A stretch of 43,245 nucleotides of DNA from Intrasporangium calvum (GCF_028446585.1 NZ_JAPFQL010000013.1:1-43245); one strand, 5' to 3'. Positions 14,865 to 23,609 are shown, numbered from the stretch's first letter. The notes: generated by a model from the letters alone, not told the origin. Translations and numbers: made by a program.

Positions 14865-16658
14865 TCACCCGGCATCGCGGACGCACCGGACGACTGCCAC
14901 GTCGTGACCGTCGAGATGCACCCCGTGCTCGTCGACGATGGGCGCCCGGCCCCAGGACACGAGGACCTTGTCGATGAGCCCGGCATCGAGCGGCACGGTG
15001 CGCGCCCTCTGTCCCAGGTTGCACACCACGTGCACCAGCCCCCGGTGCATGACGAGCCAGCCGTCGTCCTCGTCGAACTCGACCGTGGTCGCGCTCAGGT
15101 CGCCGGAGGAGAGATCCGGCTCGCGGCGGCGGGTCCCGATCAGCTCCCGATAGAAGTCGAGCATCGCGGTGTGGCCGGGCGTGTTGCACTCGGGCCAGTT
15201 GAGCACGCTGGCTCCCCGCGTCGCAGGGTCCTGGGGATCGGGAACGTCGTCGGCGGCCCACCCGTGTGACGCGAACTCCTGCCGGCGTCCCTGCCGCACC
15301 GCGTCGGCGAGCCACTGGTCGTCGAACGAGGTGAAGAACTGGAAGGGCGTGCTCGCCCGCCACTCCTCGCCCATGAAGATCATCGGGGTGAAGGGCGAGA
15401 GGAGGTAGAGCGCGGCGCCGATCGCTTGCTGTCCCGGCGAGATGGTCTCGCTGATCCGGTCGCCGAGAGCACGGTTGCCGACCTGGTCGTGGTTCTGCAG
15501 GTAGGCGAGGAAACGGTGTCCAGAGACTTCCCGGCGGTCGACCGGCGCGCCCCACGGTGCGCCCCGGAACGTCGACATCCGGCCATCGTGCAGGAACACT
15601 TCGGTCAGGGTCTTGGCCAGCACGCGTAGCGGCGTCCCGTCGGGCCACGCCTCGGTGCCGCCGGCGAAGTCGGCGTAGTAGCCCTGCCGCTCGCCCGTGA
15701 GGGTGACGTGGAGGGCGTGGTGCACGTCGTCGGCCCACTGCGCCGTCATGCCCCGGCCGCCCTCTGCGGTCGGGGTCACCATGACAGGGTCGTTGAGGTC
15801 GCTCTCCGCGATGAGCTCGAGCGGCCGCCCGAGCCGCACCGACAGGTCAGCCGTCTCGTCGCTCAGCTCGGCCAGGATGTGCCGACCCGAGTGGTCGTGG
15901 AGCGCGTGGACCGCGTCGAGGCGCAGCGCGTCGACGTGGAAGTCCCGGAACCAGCGCAGAGCGTTGTCCAGCACCCACCGGCGCACCTCCTCGCTGCCGG
16001 GACCGTCGAGGTTGACCGCCGGACCCCACGGCGTCGGGTGCTGGGTGGTGAAGTACGGCCCGAAGGTGGAGAGATAGTTGCCGACCGGCCCGAGGTGGTT
16101 GTAGACGACGTCGAGGCAGACCCCGAGCCCCCGGGCGTGGCAGGCGTCGACGAAGACCTGGAACGCCAACGGGCCGCCATAGGCCTGATGGACCGCGTAG
16201 GGCTGCACCCCGTCGTAGCCCCAGCCGTGGATGCCGCCGAACGCCGCCACCGGCATCACCTCGACGACGTCGACGCCGAGGTCGACGAGGTGGTCGAGGT
16301 GGGCGATCGCACTGACGAGCGTGCCCGGGCGGGTGAAGGTGCCCAGGTGCAGCTCGTAGAACACCCCACCGAGCGCGCCGCGCCCGTCCCGGGGACCGCG
16401 CCAGTCGTGGTCGGTCCAGTCGAAGGCCTGTGTGTCGAAGGTGCGGCTCGGGCCGTGCACCCCTCGGGGAAGCCAGGCGCTGCGCGGATCGGGCACCCCG
16501 TCGCCTCCGTCGACCGAGAAGAGGTAGTCGACCCGCCCATCGCCGTCGGGCGTCCACGACCACCACCCGGCCGGCTCCTGCTCCATGGGGTGACGCGCCG
16601 CTCCGACGACACACTCGACGACCCGTGCGTTGGGTGCCCACACCCTGATCGGTGCCAT
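14865..16658 (-). CDS. treZ: Maltooligosyltrehalose trehalohydrolase
   Basis: This 597-residue GH13 enzyme cleaves trehalose from the end of maltooligosyltrehalose and is the last step of the TreY-TreZ route. It begins with a carbohydrate-binding N-terminal domain (RVWAPNARVVECVV), then the barrel with GVFYELHLGTF, LDVVYNHLGP, nucleophile D248 in HVDALRLDAVHA, acid/base E285 in LIAESD, and D391 in LQNHDQVGNR. The TreZ-typical DVHHALHVTLTGERQGYY follows. The ATG starts one nucleotide after the treY stop (TGA-C-ATG), with GGAAGG 10 nt upstream, so it is translated as part of the glgX-treY-treZ message. Confidence 0.96.
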   Translation of the reverse strand: MAPIRVWAPNARVVECVVGAARHPMEQEPAGWWSWTPDGDGRVDYLFSVDGGDGVPDPRSAWLPRGVHGPSRTFDTQAFDWTDHDWRGPRDGRGALGGVFYELHLGTFTRPGTLVSAIAHLDHLVDLGVDVVEVMPVAAFGGIHGWGYDGVQPYAVHQAYGGPLAFQVFVDACHARGLGVCLDVVYNHLGPVGNYLSTFGPYFTTQHPTPWGPAVNLDGPGSEEVRRWVLDNALRWFRDFHVDALRLDAVHALHDHSGRHILAELSDETADLSVRLGRPLELIAESDLNDPVMVTPTAEGGRGMTAQWADDVHHALHVTLTGERQGYYADFAGGTEAWPDGTPLRVLAKTLTEVFLHDGRMSTFRGAPWGAPVDRREVSGHRFLAYLQNHDQVGNRALGDRISETISPGQQAIGAALYLLSPFTPMIFMGEEWRASTPFQFFTSFDDQWLADAVRQGRRQEFASHGWAADDVPDPQDPATRGASVLNWPECNTPGHTAMLDFYRELIGTRRREPDLSSGDLSATTVEFDEDDGWLVMHRGLVHVVCNLGQRARTVPLDAGLIDKVLVSWGRAPIVDEHGVHLDGHDVAVVRCVRDAG

Positions 16659-16659
16659 G

Positions 16660-19107
16660 TCAGCCGTTCCTTCCCTCGTCGCGAACGAGCAGCGCCACCG
16701 GCAGAGCCGAGAGCGGGACGAGCTGGTCCAGCGGCACGTCGCCGCCACGAACCACCTTGCCGTCCAACACGTCCCGCCAAGCCCCGGGGGGCAGCGACAC
16801 GGTCGCCTCACCCCAGCCACCCCGGTCGCTGAGCTGGCCGGCCAGACGGGTCGCGACAACACAGACGTCCCCCTCGCCACCGTCGCCGCGGCGGAAGCCG
16901 ACGGCATGCTCGCTCGTCGCCTCGAGCGACGCGTATCCGGCACGATCGCCCACGAAGGTCTCGGGCCGCTCGCGCCGCAGTCGCAGCGCGGCCGCAGTCA
17001 CCAGGAGCTTCTCGTCGTTGAGGTCGGCCGGCGCAGCGCCGTCGTCGAGCCGGCCCAGGCGCCGAACCCGCTCGTGGATGTCCACCGGGCGGCGGTTGTC
17101 CGGGTCGACGAGGGAGAGGTCCACCAGCTCGGTGCCCTGGTAGACGTCTGGAACACCTGGCATGAGCAATTGGATCACCTTCTGCCCCAACGTCGCACAG
17201 CGAGTTTCGAGCCTGGTGGTCTCGAGCCACGCCACGACGTGCGCCCGCACCGTATCGTCCGACGTGAGCCCCGCCGCGAACCGTCGGACGGCGTCTTCGT
17301 AGGCGGGGTCACCGTCGACCCACGCCGTGTGGAGCTTGGCCTCGCGGACCGCCTTGGTCGCGTAGGCGGTGAGACGCTCGGCATCGAGCGGCCAGGCACC
17401 GACGACGTTCTGCCAGAGGAAGTACTCCGTCAAGGGGTCGACCGACTCCTGCCGGTGTGCAGCCCCCAGCTCCCGGGCCCGGCGCACCCAGTCCGCCCAG
17501 GCCCCCGGCCGCTCAGCGAGGACGGCGAGACGCGCCCGGACGTCCTCGGAGCGCTTGGTGTCGTGCGTCGACAGGGTCGTCATAGTCAGTGGCCACTCCT
17601 CGGCCAGCCGCGCGCAGAAGATGTGGAACTGCACGACCGGCACCCCGAAGTGCCCCGGGTCGCCACCGACCTCGTTGAGGGCCACGAGACGCACGAACCG
17701 GTAGAAGGTCGTGTCCTCCACGGCCTTGGCCATGACGGGCCCGCAGGTCTGCTGGAACCGCGTGACGAAGTCAGCCTCCGCTTCACGGGAGACCACCCCG
17801 AGGGCCCGGCCGAGCGCGAGGTCGACCACCTCGTCCAGCGTGGCACGGTCGACCCCGCCCAGCTCCGCCGCGCCCCGCCGCGCAGCCGCCTCGAGGACCT
17901 CGGCCCCTGCCGCCTCGGCCGGCTCGCCCGCCCGGACGTAGACGCGATAGCGGTCCATCCCGACCAGCAGCGCCTCCACCGCGCTCCGGGCCCGGGCGGC
18001 GTCCGCGTGCGGCAGCGCTCGAAGCAGCACGCGCAGCAGCCGTTCGACCTCGGCTGCGAGGACGGAGGCGACGACGTGCCGCTTCGCCGACAGACTCATC
18101 ACCCCGAGGTCCTGGCGTTCACCGAGCAGCTCGGCCGCGAGGGCAGCGAGCGGCTCGGCCCCACTCGGATCGACGAACAGACCGCCGACTCGGGCGAGCG
18201 CGTCATAGCCGGTCGTCCCGGCGCAGGCCCAGTCCGCAGGTAGGCGCTCGTCGCCCTCGAGGATCTTCTCGACGACGGTCCAGGCCCCGCCCGTGACCGA
18301 CGCCAGCCGGTCGAGGTAGCCGGCCGGGTCGGCCAACCCGTCGGGGTGGTCGATCCGCAGGCCGTCCACCTGCCCGCGGCGCACCGCCTCGACGATGACC
18401 TCGTGCGTCGCGTCGAACACCTCGGGGTCCTCGACGCGGACGCCGATGAGCGAGGTGACGTCGAAGAACCGGCGGTAGTTGAGCGCCGTGGCGCCCTCGC
18501 GCCAGGAGGCCAAGCGGTAGTGCTGCTGCTCGAGGAGCGAGCCCAGCGGCATACGGCCAAGATCGTCGGCGGACGCGGACGACGCCGTCAGCGGGAAGAC
18601 GTGGTCGTAGTAGCGCACCACGTCCTCACCGCCCACGCGGTCGAGCGCCAGCTCGCCCGCGGCGAGCACCTCCTCCAACGAGTCGCCGAGAACCGGCCAG
18701 AGGATCCTGCCGTTCTCGGCGTCCCAGTCGACGTCGAACCAGCGGGCACAGGGCGACGACGGGCCGTCGCGCAGCAGCGACCAGAGGGGCGGAGCCAGCG
18801 TGAGCGGCACCGGGGTGGTCATGTGGTTGGGGACGACGTCGACGACGAGGCCCAGCCCGGCGTCGTGAGCGGCGGTCACGAGCCGGCCAAACCCGGTCTC
18901 GCCGCCCAACCCCTCCGCGATCCGGGTGTGGTCCACCACGTCGTAGCCGTGGGTCGAGCCTTCCGACGCCTGGAGGATCGGGGACAGGTAGAGGTGGGAG
19001 ACGCCCAGGTCGGCGAGGAGGGGCACCTGCGCCGCCGCATCGTCGAACGAGAGGTCGGGCCCGAGCTGGAGCCGATAGGTCGAGACGATGCGGCGGTCGG
19101 CGGTCAC
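16660..19107 (-). CDS. treY: Maltooligosyltrehalose synthase
   Basis: This 815-residue GH13 enzyme converts the terminal alpha-1,4 bond of a maltooligosaccharide into the alpha,alpha-1,1 bond of trehalose. Hallmarks are STYRLQLGPDLSFDDA at the N-terminus, LYLSPILQASEGSTHGYDVVD, VVDVVPNHM, nucleophile D253 in GLRIDHPDGL, E280 in VVEKIL, and TMTTLSTHDTKRSEDVRARL, a family-specific stretch. The GTG start overlaps the glgX stop in GTGA, implying translational coupling. Dispersed motif copy 5 lies inside the gene and encodes GRMPLG at residues 184-189, so the motif has been tolerated in coding sequence. Confidence 0.95.
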   Translation of the reverse strand: MTADRRIVSTYRLQLGPDLSFDDAAAQVPLLADLGVSHLYLSPILQASEGSTHGYDVVDHTRIAEGLGGETGFGRLVTAAHDAGLGLVVDVVPNHMTTPVPLTLAPPLWSLLRDGPSSPCARWFDVDWDAENGRILWPVLGDSLEEVLAAGELALDRVGGEDVVRYYDHVFPLTASSASADDLGRMPLGSLLEQQHYRLASWREGATALNYRRFFDVTSLIGVRVEDPEVFDATHEVIVEAVRRGQVDGLRIDHPDGLADPAGYLDRLASVTGGAWTVVEKILEGDERLPADWACAGTTGYDALARVGGLFVDPSGAEPLAALAAELLGERQDLGVMSLSAKRHVVASVLAAEVERLLRVLLRALPHADAARARSAVEALLVGMDRYRVYVRAGEPAEAAGAEVLEAAARRGAAELGGVDRATLDEVVDLALGRALGVVSREAEADFVTRFQQTCGPVMAKAVEDTTFYRFVRLVALNEVGGDPGHFGVPVVQFHIFCARLAEEWPLTMTTLSTHDTKRSEDVRARLAVLAERPGAWADWVRRARELGAAHRQESVDPLTEYFLWQNVVGAWPLDAERLTAYATKAVREAKLHTAWVDGDPAYEDAVRRFAAGLTSDDTVRAHVVAWLETTRLETRCATLGQKVIQLLMPGVPDVYQGTELVDLSLVDPDNRRPVDIHERVRRLGRLDDGAAPADLNDEKLLVTAAALRLRRERPETFVGDRAGYASLEATSEHAVGFRRGDGGEGDVCVVATRLAGQLSDRGGWGEATVSLPPGAWRDVLDGKVVRGGDVPLDQLVPLSALPVALLVRDEGRNG
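18541..18555 (-). repeat. Dispersed motif copy 5 (inside treY)
   Basis: On the minus strand this reads CGTATGCCGCTGGGC. It is one of three copies inside a reading frame and lies in sense orientation to treY, encoding R-M-P-L-G. Confidence 0.85.
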
Positions 19108-21239
19108 TCGTCGGTCTCCCGGGGGGACCGCAGCACGACGATGCTCCGCGCGTCGACCTCGATCTGCCAGCCTGGCTCGAGCTCCTCGTCACTGACCTCC
19201 CGGGCGGCCGTGTCGACCTCGGGAATCCAGACGCGGCCGTACTCCTCGTCCGGCAGCGTGAAGGTGATCGGCTCGGAGTGCGCGTTGAACATCACGAGGA
19301 ACGAGTCGTCAAGGATCTTCTCGCCCCGGCGGTCGGGCTCGGGGATCGCCGAGCCGTTGAGGAAGACCATCACCGACTTGGCCAGGGCGTTGTGCCAGGC
19401 CTGCTCGTCCATGTGCTCGGCGTTGGGCATGAACCACGCGATGTCGCCGAGGTCGCTCTCCCCGCCGTGGTCGGCACTGCCGGCGAAGAACCGCCGGCGC
19501 CGGAAGACGGGGTGGTCCTGACGCAGCCGGATGATCGACTGCGTGAACTCGAGCAGCCGTTGCTGGTCGCCCTCGAGGTCCCAGTGGACCCAGGTGACCT
19601 CGTTGTCCTGGCAGTAGCCGTTGTTGTTGCCGAGCTGGGTGCGCCCGATCTCGTCGCCGTGGCTGATCATCGGCACCCCCTGCGAGAGGAGCACGGTGGC
19701 GATGAAGTTGCGCTGCTGGCGGGCCCGCAGGTCGAGCACCTTGCGGTCCGTCGTCGGCCCCTCGACGCCGCAGTTCCACGACCGGTTGTGGCTCTCGCCG
19801 TCGAAGCCCCCTTCGCCGTTGGCCTCATTGTGCTTGTCGTTGTAGGAGACGAGGTCGCGCAGGGTGAAGCCGTCGTGGCAGGTGACGAAGTTGATCGAGG
19901 CGATCGGCTTGCGGCCGGAGTGTTCGTAGAGGTCGCTCGAGCCGGTGAACCGCGAGGCGAACTCGGCGAGGGCGCCGCCGGCGCCGCGCCAGTAGTCGCG
20001 CACCGTGTCGCGGTACTTGCCGTTCCACTCCGTCCACAGGGGTGGGAAGCCGCCGACCTGGTAGCCACCCTCTCCCACGTCCCACGGCTCCGCGATGAGC
20101 TTGACCTGGCTGACGACCGGGTCCTGCTGGATGAGGTCGAAGAAGGCCGAGAGCTTGTCGACCTCGTGGAACTGCCGGGCGAGGGTCGCGGCGAGGTCGA
20201 AGCGGAAACCGTCGACGTGCATCTCGGTCACCCAGTAGCGCAGCGAGTCCATGATCAGCTGGAGGACGTGCGGGCTGCGCATGAGGAGGGAGTTCCCCGT
20301 GCCGGTCGTGTCGTAGTAGTGCGCGAGGTCGTCGCTGACGAGCCGGTAGTAGCTGTTGTTGTCGAGACCGCGGAAGGCGAGCGTCGGGCCGAGGTGGTTC
20401 CCCTCGGCCGTGTGGTTGTAGACGACGTCGAGGATGACCTCGATGTTCGCCTCGTGCAGCGACTTGACCATCGCCTTGAACTCGAGGACCTGCTGCCCGC
20501 GCTGACCCCCGGCGGCGTAGCCGTTGTGCGGCGCGAGGAAGCCGATCGTGTTGTAGCCCCAGTAGTTCGAGAGCCCGCGGTCGAGCAGGTGCGCGTCCTG
20601 GACGAACTGGTGCACCGGCATCAGCTCGATGGCGGTCACCCCGAGGTTCGTCAGGTGGGCGATCATCGCGGGGTGGGCGATGCCGGCGTAGGTGCCGCGG
20701 ATCGCCTCCGGGATGTCGGGGTGCAGCTCGGTCAGCCCCTTGACGTGCGCCTCGTAGATGACGGTGTCGTGGTACTCGTGCCGCGGCGGGCGGTCGTTGG
20801 CCCAGTCGAAGAAGGGGTTGGTGACGACCGAGAGCATGGTGTGGCCCAGGCTGTCCTGGGTGTTGAGGTCGGTCGTCGTCGCGGCCTCGGGGTCCCCGAA
20901 GGTGTAGGAGAAGAGCGACGGGTGGTTGTCGGTCTGTCCGTCGATCGCCTTGGCGTAGGGGTCGAGCAGCAGCTTGCTCGGGTTGCACCGGTGGCCGTTG
21001 GCCGGGTCGTAGGGCCCGTGGACCCGGAAGCCGTAGCGCTGGCCGGGCTGGATGTAGGGGATGTAGCCGTGCCAGACGAAGCCGTCGACCTCGGGCAGGT
21101 CGATCCGGGTCTCGACGAGGTCGTCGTCGATGAGACAGAGCTCGACCCGCTCCGCCACCTCGGAGAAGACGGCGAAGTTGACGCCCGTCCCGTCGTAGGT
21201 CGCCCCCAGCGGGTAGGACTGTCCGGGCCAGATCTCCAT
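19104..21239 (-). CDS. glgX: Glycogen debranching enzyme (GlgX/TreX, GH13_11)
   Basis: This 711-residue enzyme hydrolyses alpha-1,6 branches of glycogen and frees maltooligosaccharides for TreY. It has a CBM48 N-terminal domain (YPLGATYDGTGVNFAVFSEVAERVELC), then GHRCNPSKLLLDPYAKAI, VIYEAHVKGLT, VILDVVYNHTAEGN, nucleophile D348 in VDGFRFDLAA, E384 in LIAEPWDVG, and D456 in NFVTCHDGFTL. Length is normal. The ATG at 21239 follows an AGAAGG only 3-4 nt away; in-frame upstream codons exist, but homology starts here. It is the first gene of the glgX-treY-treZ operon. The gap 21240-21387 before the next gene holds motif copy 6 and nothing else that I recognise. Confidence 0.96.
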   Translation of the reverse strand: MEIWPGQSYPLGATYDGTGVNFAVFSEVAERVELCLIDDDLVETRIDLPEVDGFVWHGYIPYIQPGQRYGFRVHGPYDPANGHRCNPSKLLLDPYAKAIDGQTDNHPSLFSYTFGDPEAATTTDLNTQDSLGHTMLSVVTNPFFDWANDRPPRHEYHDTVIYEAHVKGLTELHPDIPEAIRGTYAGIAHPAMIAHLTNLGVTAIELMPVHQFVQDAHLLDRGLSNYWGYNTIGFLAPHNGYAAGGQRGQQVLEFKAMVKSLHEANIEVILDVVYNHTAEGNHLGPTLAFRGLDNNSYYRLVSDDLAHYYDTTGTGNSLLMRSPHVLQLIMDSLRYWVTEMHVDGFRFDLAATLARQFHEVDKLSAFFDLIQQDPVVSQVKLIAEPWDVGEGGYQVGGFPPLWTEWNGKYRDTVRDYWRGAGGALAEFASRFTGSSDLYEHSGRKPIASINFVTCHDGFTLRDLVSYNDKHNEANGEGGFDGESHNRSWNCGVEGPTTDRKVLDLRARQQRNFIATVLLSQGVPMISHGDEIGRTQLGNNNGYCQDNEVTWVHWDLEGDQQRLLEFTQSIIRLRQDHPVFRRRRFFAGSADHGGESDLGDIAWFMPNAEHMDEQAWHNALAKSVMVFLNGSAIPEPDRRGEKILDDSFLVMFNAHSEPITFTLPDEEYGRVWIPEVDTAAREVSDEELEPGWQIEVDARSIVVLRSPRETDE

Positions 21240-21334
21240 GGACCTTCTCTCGTCGAGCGTACGGGCGAGCGCCATTGTCCCCGGTCGGCCGGGTGGCCGC
21301 GCAAGGCGGGGTGTCGCGCCGGGAACCCATGGAT

Positions 21335-21349
21335 CGTATGCCGCCGGGC
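21335..21349 (+). repeat. Dispersed motif copy 6
   Basis: CGTATGCCGCCGGGC, a one-base variant in the second half, lies between the glgX operon and the chimeric siderophore ORF. Confidence 0.7.
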
Positions 21350-21387
21350 TGGCTCCCAGCACGGCGGACCGTCCCGTGGCGTGTTCC

Positions 21388-22179
21388 TCAGGTGGACGCG
21401 CCGACCTTCCAGTAACCCATGAAGGCGACATGGTGTCGGGCCAGGCCGACCTCGCCGACGAGGATCCGGCGGATCGCCTTGACGGTGTCCGAGTCGCCGG
21501 CCACCCAAGCGTAGGTCTCGTCCGGGCCCACCTGGGGCGCGGCGGCCCGGTCCGGGAGGACGTGCTCCCCGGACGAGCTGTGGACGGCGGTCTCCCACAC
21601 CTCGGCCTCGACCCGGTTGGCGGTGACGTCCGCGAGCGCCGCAGCGACCACCGTCGGGGCCAGCCCCCAGTGCGCGCGCACGGCGTCGATGGTGGCGCGG
21701 CCGCGGGGCTGGTTGCCCCGGACGAACCACTCGATGGTCATGCCGGCCGGGGCCCGGAGGTCGAGGATGTCGCCAGCCTCCGGGACCTCGGCGACGGCCT
21801 GTCCGCGTGCGCTGGACGGCAGCGCCTCGAGGATCGACGCGAGGGCGGGCACTGCAGTCTCGTCGGCGGTCAGGACGAGGCGCTGGGCCGCTCCCGGACA
21901 GAACTCGATGCCACCGTAGGCGGACTCCGCGTCGAAGCGGGTCGGTGCCGCTCCCCCGAACGTCGCGAGCTGCGCGTCGAGCCAGTCGGTCGACTGGTTC
22001 GCGTTGCCGCCCCAAGAGATCTTCGGCGCGTCCAACGGTGCCACGCCGAGCGCCGCCACGTGGTCGACGTCGGACCAGCCGAGGGTGACCACCCGCTGGC
22101 CGGCGGGGCCGGTCGTGCAGCCGGAGAGGAGCAGCGCGGCCGAGACGGCAGCGAATAGGGCAGTGCGCAGACGGGACGC
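21388..22179 (-). pseudogene. Chimeric ORF: start of a siderophore-binding lipoprotein joined to the end of a siderophore-interacting reductase
   Basis: The frame reads a lipoprotein signal peptide with lipobox LLLSGC (about 22104-22179), then about 55 residues typical of an iron-siderophore ABC transporter binding protein (VTLGWSDVDHVAALG, APKISWGGNANQSTDW). It then passes in frame at about 21910 into the C-terminal part of a siderophore-interacting protein (YGGIEFCPGA, LVLTADETAVPALASILEALP, DETYAWVAGD, HVAFMGYWK). The FAD-binding half of the reductase and most of the binding protein are missing. The signal-peptide frame has no ATG, GTG or TTG; it opens with GCG after an in-frame TGA, 4 nt past an AAGGAGG. 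The first usable start is the GTG at 22092, inside the lipoprotein part. It is most simply a deletion fusion between neighbouring operon genes. It is not certain to be dead. Confidence 0.68.
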
Positions 22180-22198
22180 TCAGCCTCCTTGAGCAGTA

Positions 22199-22232
22199 TT
22201 AGGTGCGCCTCACCTTATTAAGGTGAACCTAA
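22199..22232. promoter_or_regulatory. Overlapping iron boxes (DtxR/IdeR-type operator)
   Basis: TTAGGTGCGCCTCACCTTA (22199-22217) matches the 19-bp DtxR/IdeR consensus (TTAGGTTAGSCTAACCTAA) at most positions. CACCTTATTAAGGTG (22211-22225) is a perfect palindrome, and TTAAGGTGAACCTAA (22218-22232) is a third overlapping half-site pair. The cluster lies just upstream of the ribosome site of the chimeric siderophore ORF. Its promoter should be shut by iron-loaded regulator and active in iron starvation. The divergent CWB2 gene starts 143 nt away and is less likely to be controlled by it. Confidence 0.85.
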
Positions 22233-22322
22233 CTGTCAACGTCGAGGTTGGGTGCACTGCGTCACATGGCAGGTGTAACCCAATCGCATCCAAAAGCCGC
22301 ATCTCGCGCGCGACCAGCGTTC

Positions 22323-22328
22323 TAGGGT
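22323..22328 (+). promoter_or_regulatory. Candidate -10 element of the CWB2 gene
   Basis: TAGGGT lies 47 nt before the ATG at 22375, leaving a leader with an AAGGAAAG ribosome site. No convincing -35 box is visible. The gap upstream also holds a short inverted repeat, TTGGGT (22248-22253) with ACCCAA (22278-22283). Confidence 0.35.
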
Positions 22329-22374
22329 GAGGCCTGCACGGTGCCGCCGGCACCCCGCCCAAGGAAAGACTCAC

Positions 22375-23526
22375 ATGAAGAGGACCTTCGCCGTGGCCGC
22401 CGCAGCCACCGCCCTCGCCACGGCCTGCGCGGCGATCCCCGCCCAGGCCGCAGATGACGACCCATTCGACAAGGTCGCTCCGCGCCAGGCCCCCAGCCAG
22501 CTCAGTGAACGCCTCGGCTCGGAAGCCGGCACGTCTGCTGGCACAGCCGTCTACCGGTTGGCCGGCGACACCCGCATCACCACGGCCATCGCTGCCTCGC
22601 AGGACCGCTGGGGTGACTTCGGCACCGAGTTCGCCGCCGGTGCGGTCGTCCTCTCGCGCAGTGACGCCTACGCAGACGCTCTGGGGGGTTCGGCCCTCGC
22701 CGGTGCCGCGCAGGCCCCGCTCCTGCTGACGCCGGGCGCTTCCTTGGCCCCGGAGGTCGAAGCCGAGATCGTGCGGCTCCTCGGTCCTGCTGAGAGCGCC
22801 GGCCCGGTCTACGTCCTCGGCGGCCCCACAGCCGTCTCGACCCAGGTCACCGATCGCCTCGGGACGGGGAGCGACACCATCGAGGGCCTCGGCTACCAGG
22901 TCGTGCGCCTCCAGGGCCTCGACCGCTTCGAGACCTCCGTCGCCATCGCGAAGCAGACTGCGGCACTCATCCCGGACGGCGTCCCCCAGCTCGTCTTCGC
23001 GACGACAGGCCGCAACTTCCCGGACGGGCTCACCGCTGGGGCCACGGCCGGCGGCTACTGGAGCACCTTGGTGCTGACGCGCGACACGAGCGTCCCCCCG
23101 TCCGTCGCGACCTACGTCAACGAGATGCGGGGCCTCGACATTCCGCTCTTCACGGTCGGAGGCCAGGCGGCCGCCGCATTCACCGGCGACTACGAGCTCG
23201 TGGGGACCGACCGGTACCACACCGCACGCAAGGTCGCGAACCTCTTCTGGGGAGATCCCGCAACGCGTGGAGGTGAGCCGATCATCGTGGGGCTCGCGAC
23301 CGGCGTCAACTGGCCGGACGCCCTCTCCGGCGGCGCCCATGTTGCTGGCGGAGGCCCGTTGCTCCTGACGCAGACGGACTCCATTCCCACAGCCACCGCG
23401 ACCGCCGTCTCGACCATGGTGAGCGCGGTCGACACCAATCCGATCGAGTGGGGAGTCGTCTTCGGTGGCCAGGTCGCGGTGACGGACAAGGTTGTGGGGG
23501 AGTTCGACGCCCTGCTCAACCAGTGA
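22375..23526 (+). CDS. Secreted cell wall-binding repeat 2 (CWB2) protein
   Basis: This 383-residue exported protein has a signal peptide (MKRTF start, hydrophobic core, probable cleavage after IPAQA near residue 26). The rest is three CWB2-type repeats of about 90-100 residues. Each has the pattern R-x-AG-x-x-R-x-x-T, a V-x-x-A-x-G-x-x-x-x-D-A-L-x-G segment (SRSDAYADALGGSALAG, TGRNFPDGLTAGATAG, TGVNWPDALSGGAHVAGGGPLLLT), and a V-x-x-x-G-G strand. Such domains anchor proteins to anionic wall polymers in clostridia and occur as stand-alone proteins in actinobacteria. No enzyme domain is attached, so the function beyond wall attachment is unknown. AAGGAAAG precedes the ATG. Confidence 0.9.
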   Translation: MKRTFAVAAAATALATACAAIPAQAADDDPFDKVAPRQAPSQLSERLGSEAGTSAGTAVYRLAGDTRITTAIAASQDRWGDFGTEFAAGAVVLSRSDAYADALGGSALAGAAQAPLLLTPGASLAPEVEAEIVRLLGPAESAGPVYVLGGPTAVSTQVTDRLGTGSDTIEGLGYQVVRLQGLDRFETSVAIAKQTAALIPDGVPQLVFATTGRNFPDGLTAGATAGGYWSTLVLTRDTSVPPSVATYVNEMRGLDIPLFTVGGQAAAAFTGDYELVGTDRYHTARKVANLFWGDPATRGGEPIIVGLATGVNWPDALSGGAHVAGGGPLLLTQTDSIPTATATAVSTMVSAVDTNPIEWGVVFGGQVAVTDKVVGEFDALLNQ

Positions 23527-23543
23527 GCCTGGCCTGAGACCCT

Positions 23544-23584
23544 GCTGGGCCGGGTGCGCGCGCGTCGCGCGGACCCGGCCCAGC
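23544..23584. terminator. Bidirectional terminator-like hairpin between convergent genes
   Basis: GCTGGGCCGGGT (23544-23555) pairs perfectly with ACCCGGCCCAGC (23573-23584). After one G-G mismatch, six more G-C pairs follow around a 3-nt loop. There is no T-tract. It lies 17 nt after the CWB2 stop and before the convergent SDR stop, and its right arm overlaps motif copy 7. Confidence 0.7.
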
Positions 23585-23592
23585 GGCATACG
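23578..23592 (-). repeat. Dispersed motif copy 7
   Basis: On the minus strand this reads CGTATGCCGCTGGGC. Its GCCCAGC end forms part of the right arm of the hairpin at 23544-23584. CCCAG at 23579-23583 can alternatively pair with CTGGG at 23595-23599. Confidence 0.85.
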
Positions 23593-23609
23593 GCCTGGGG
23601 TGAGACGTC

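Noticed and set aside
19278-21422. 714-codon plus-strand frame opposite glgX
   Set aside because: Antisense shadow; glgX has all catalytic motifs in the other strand and this frame has none.
22248-22283. Operator from TTGGGT/ACCCAA upstream of the CWB2 gene
   Set aside because: Only 6-bp arms with a 24-nt loop; too weak to call on its own.
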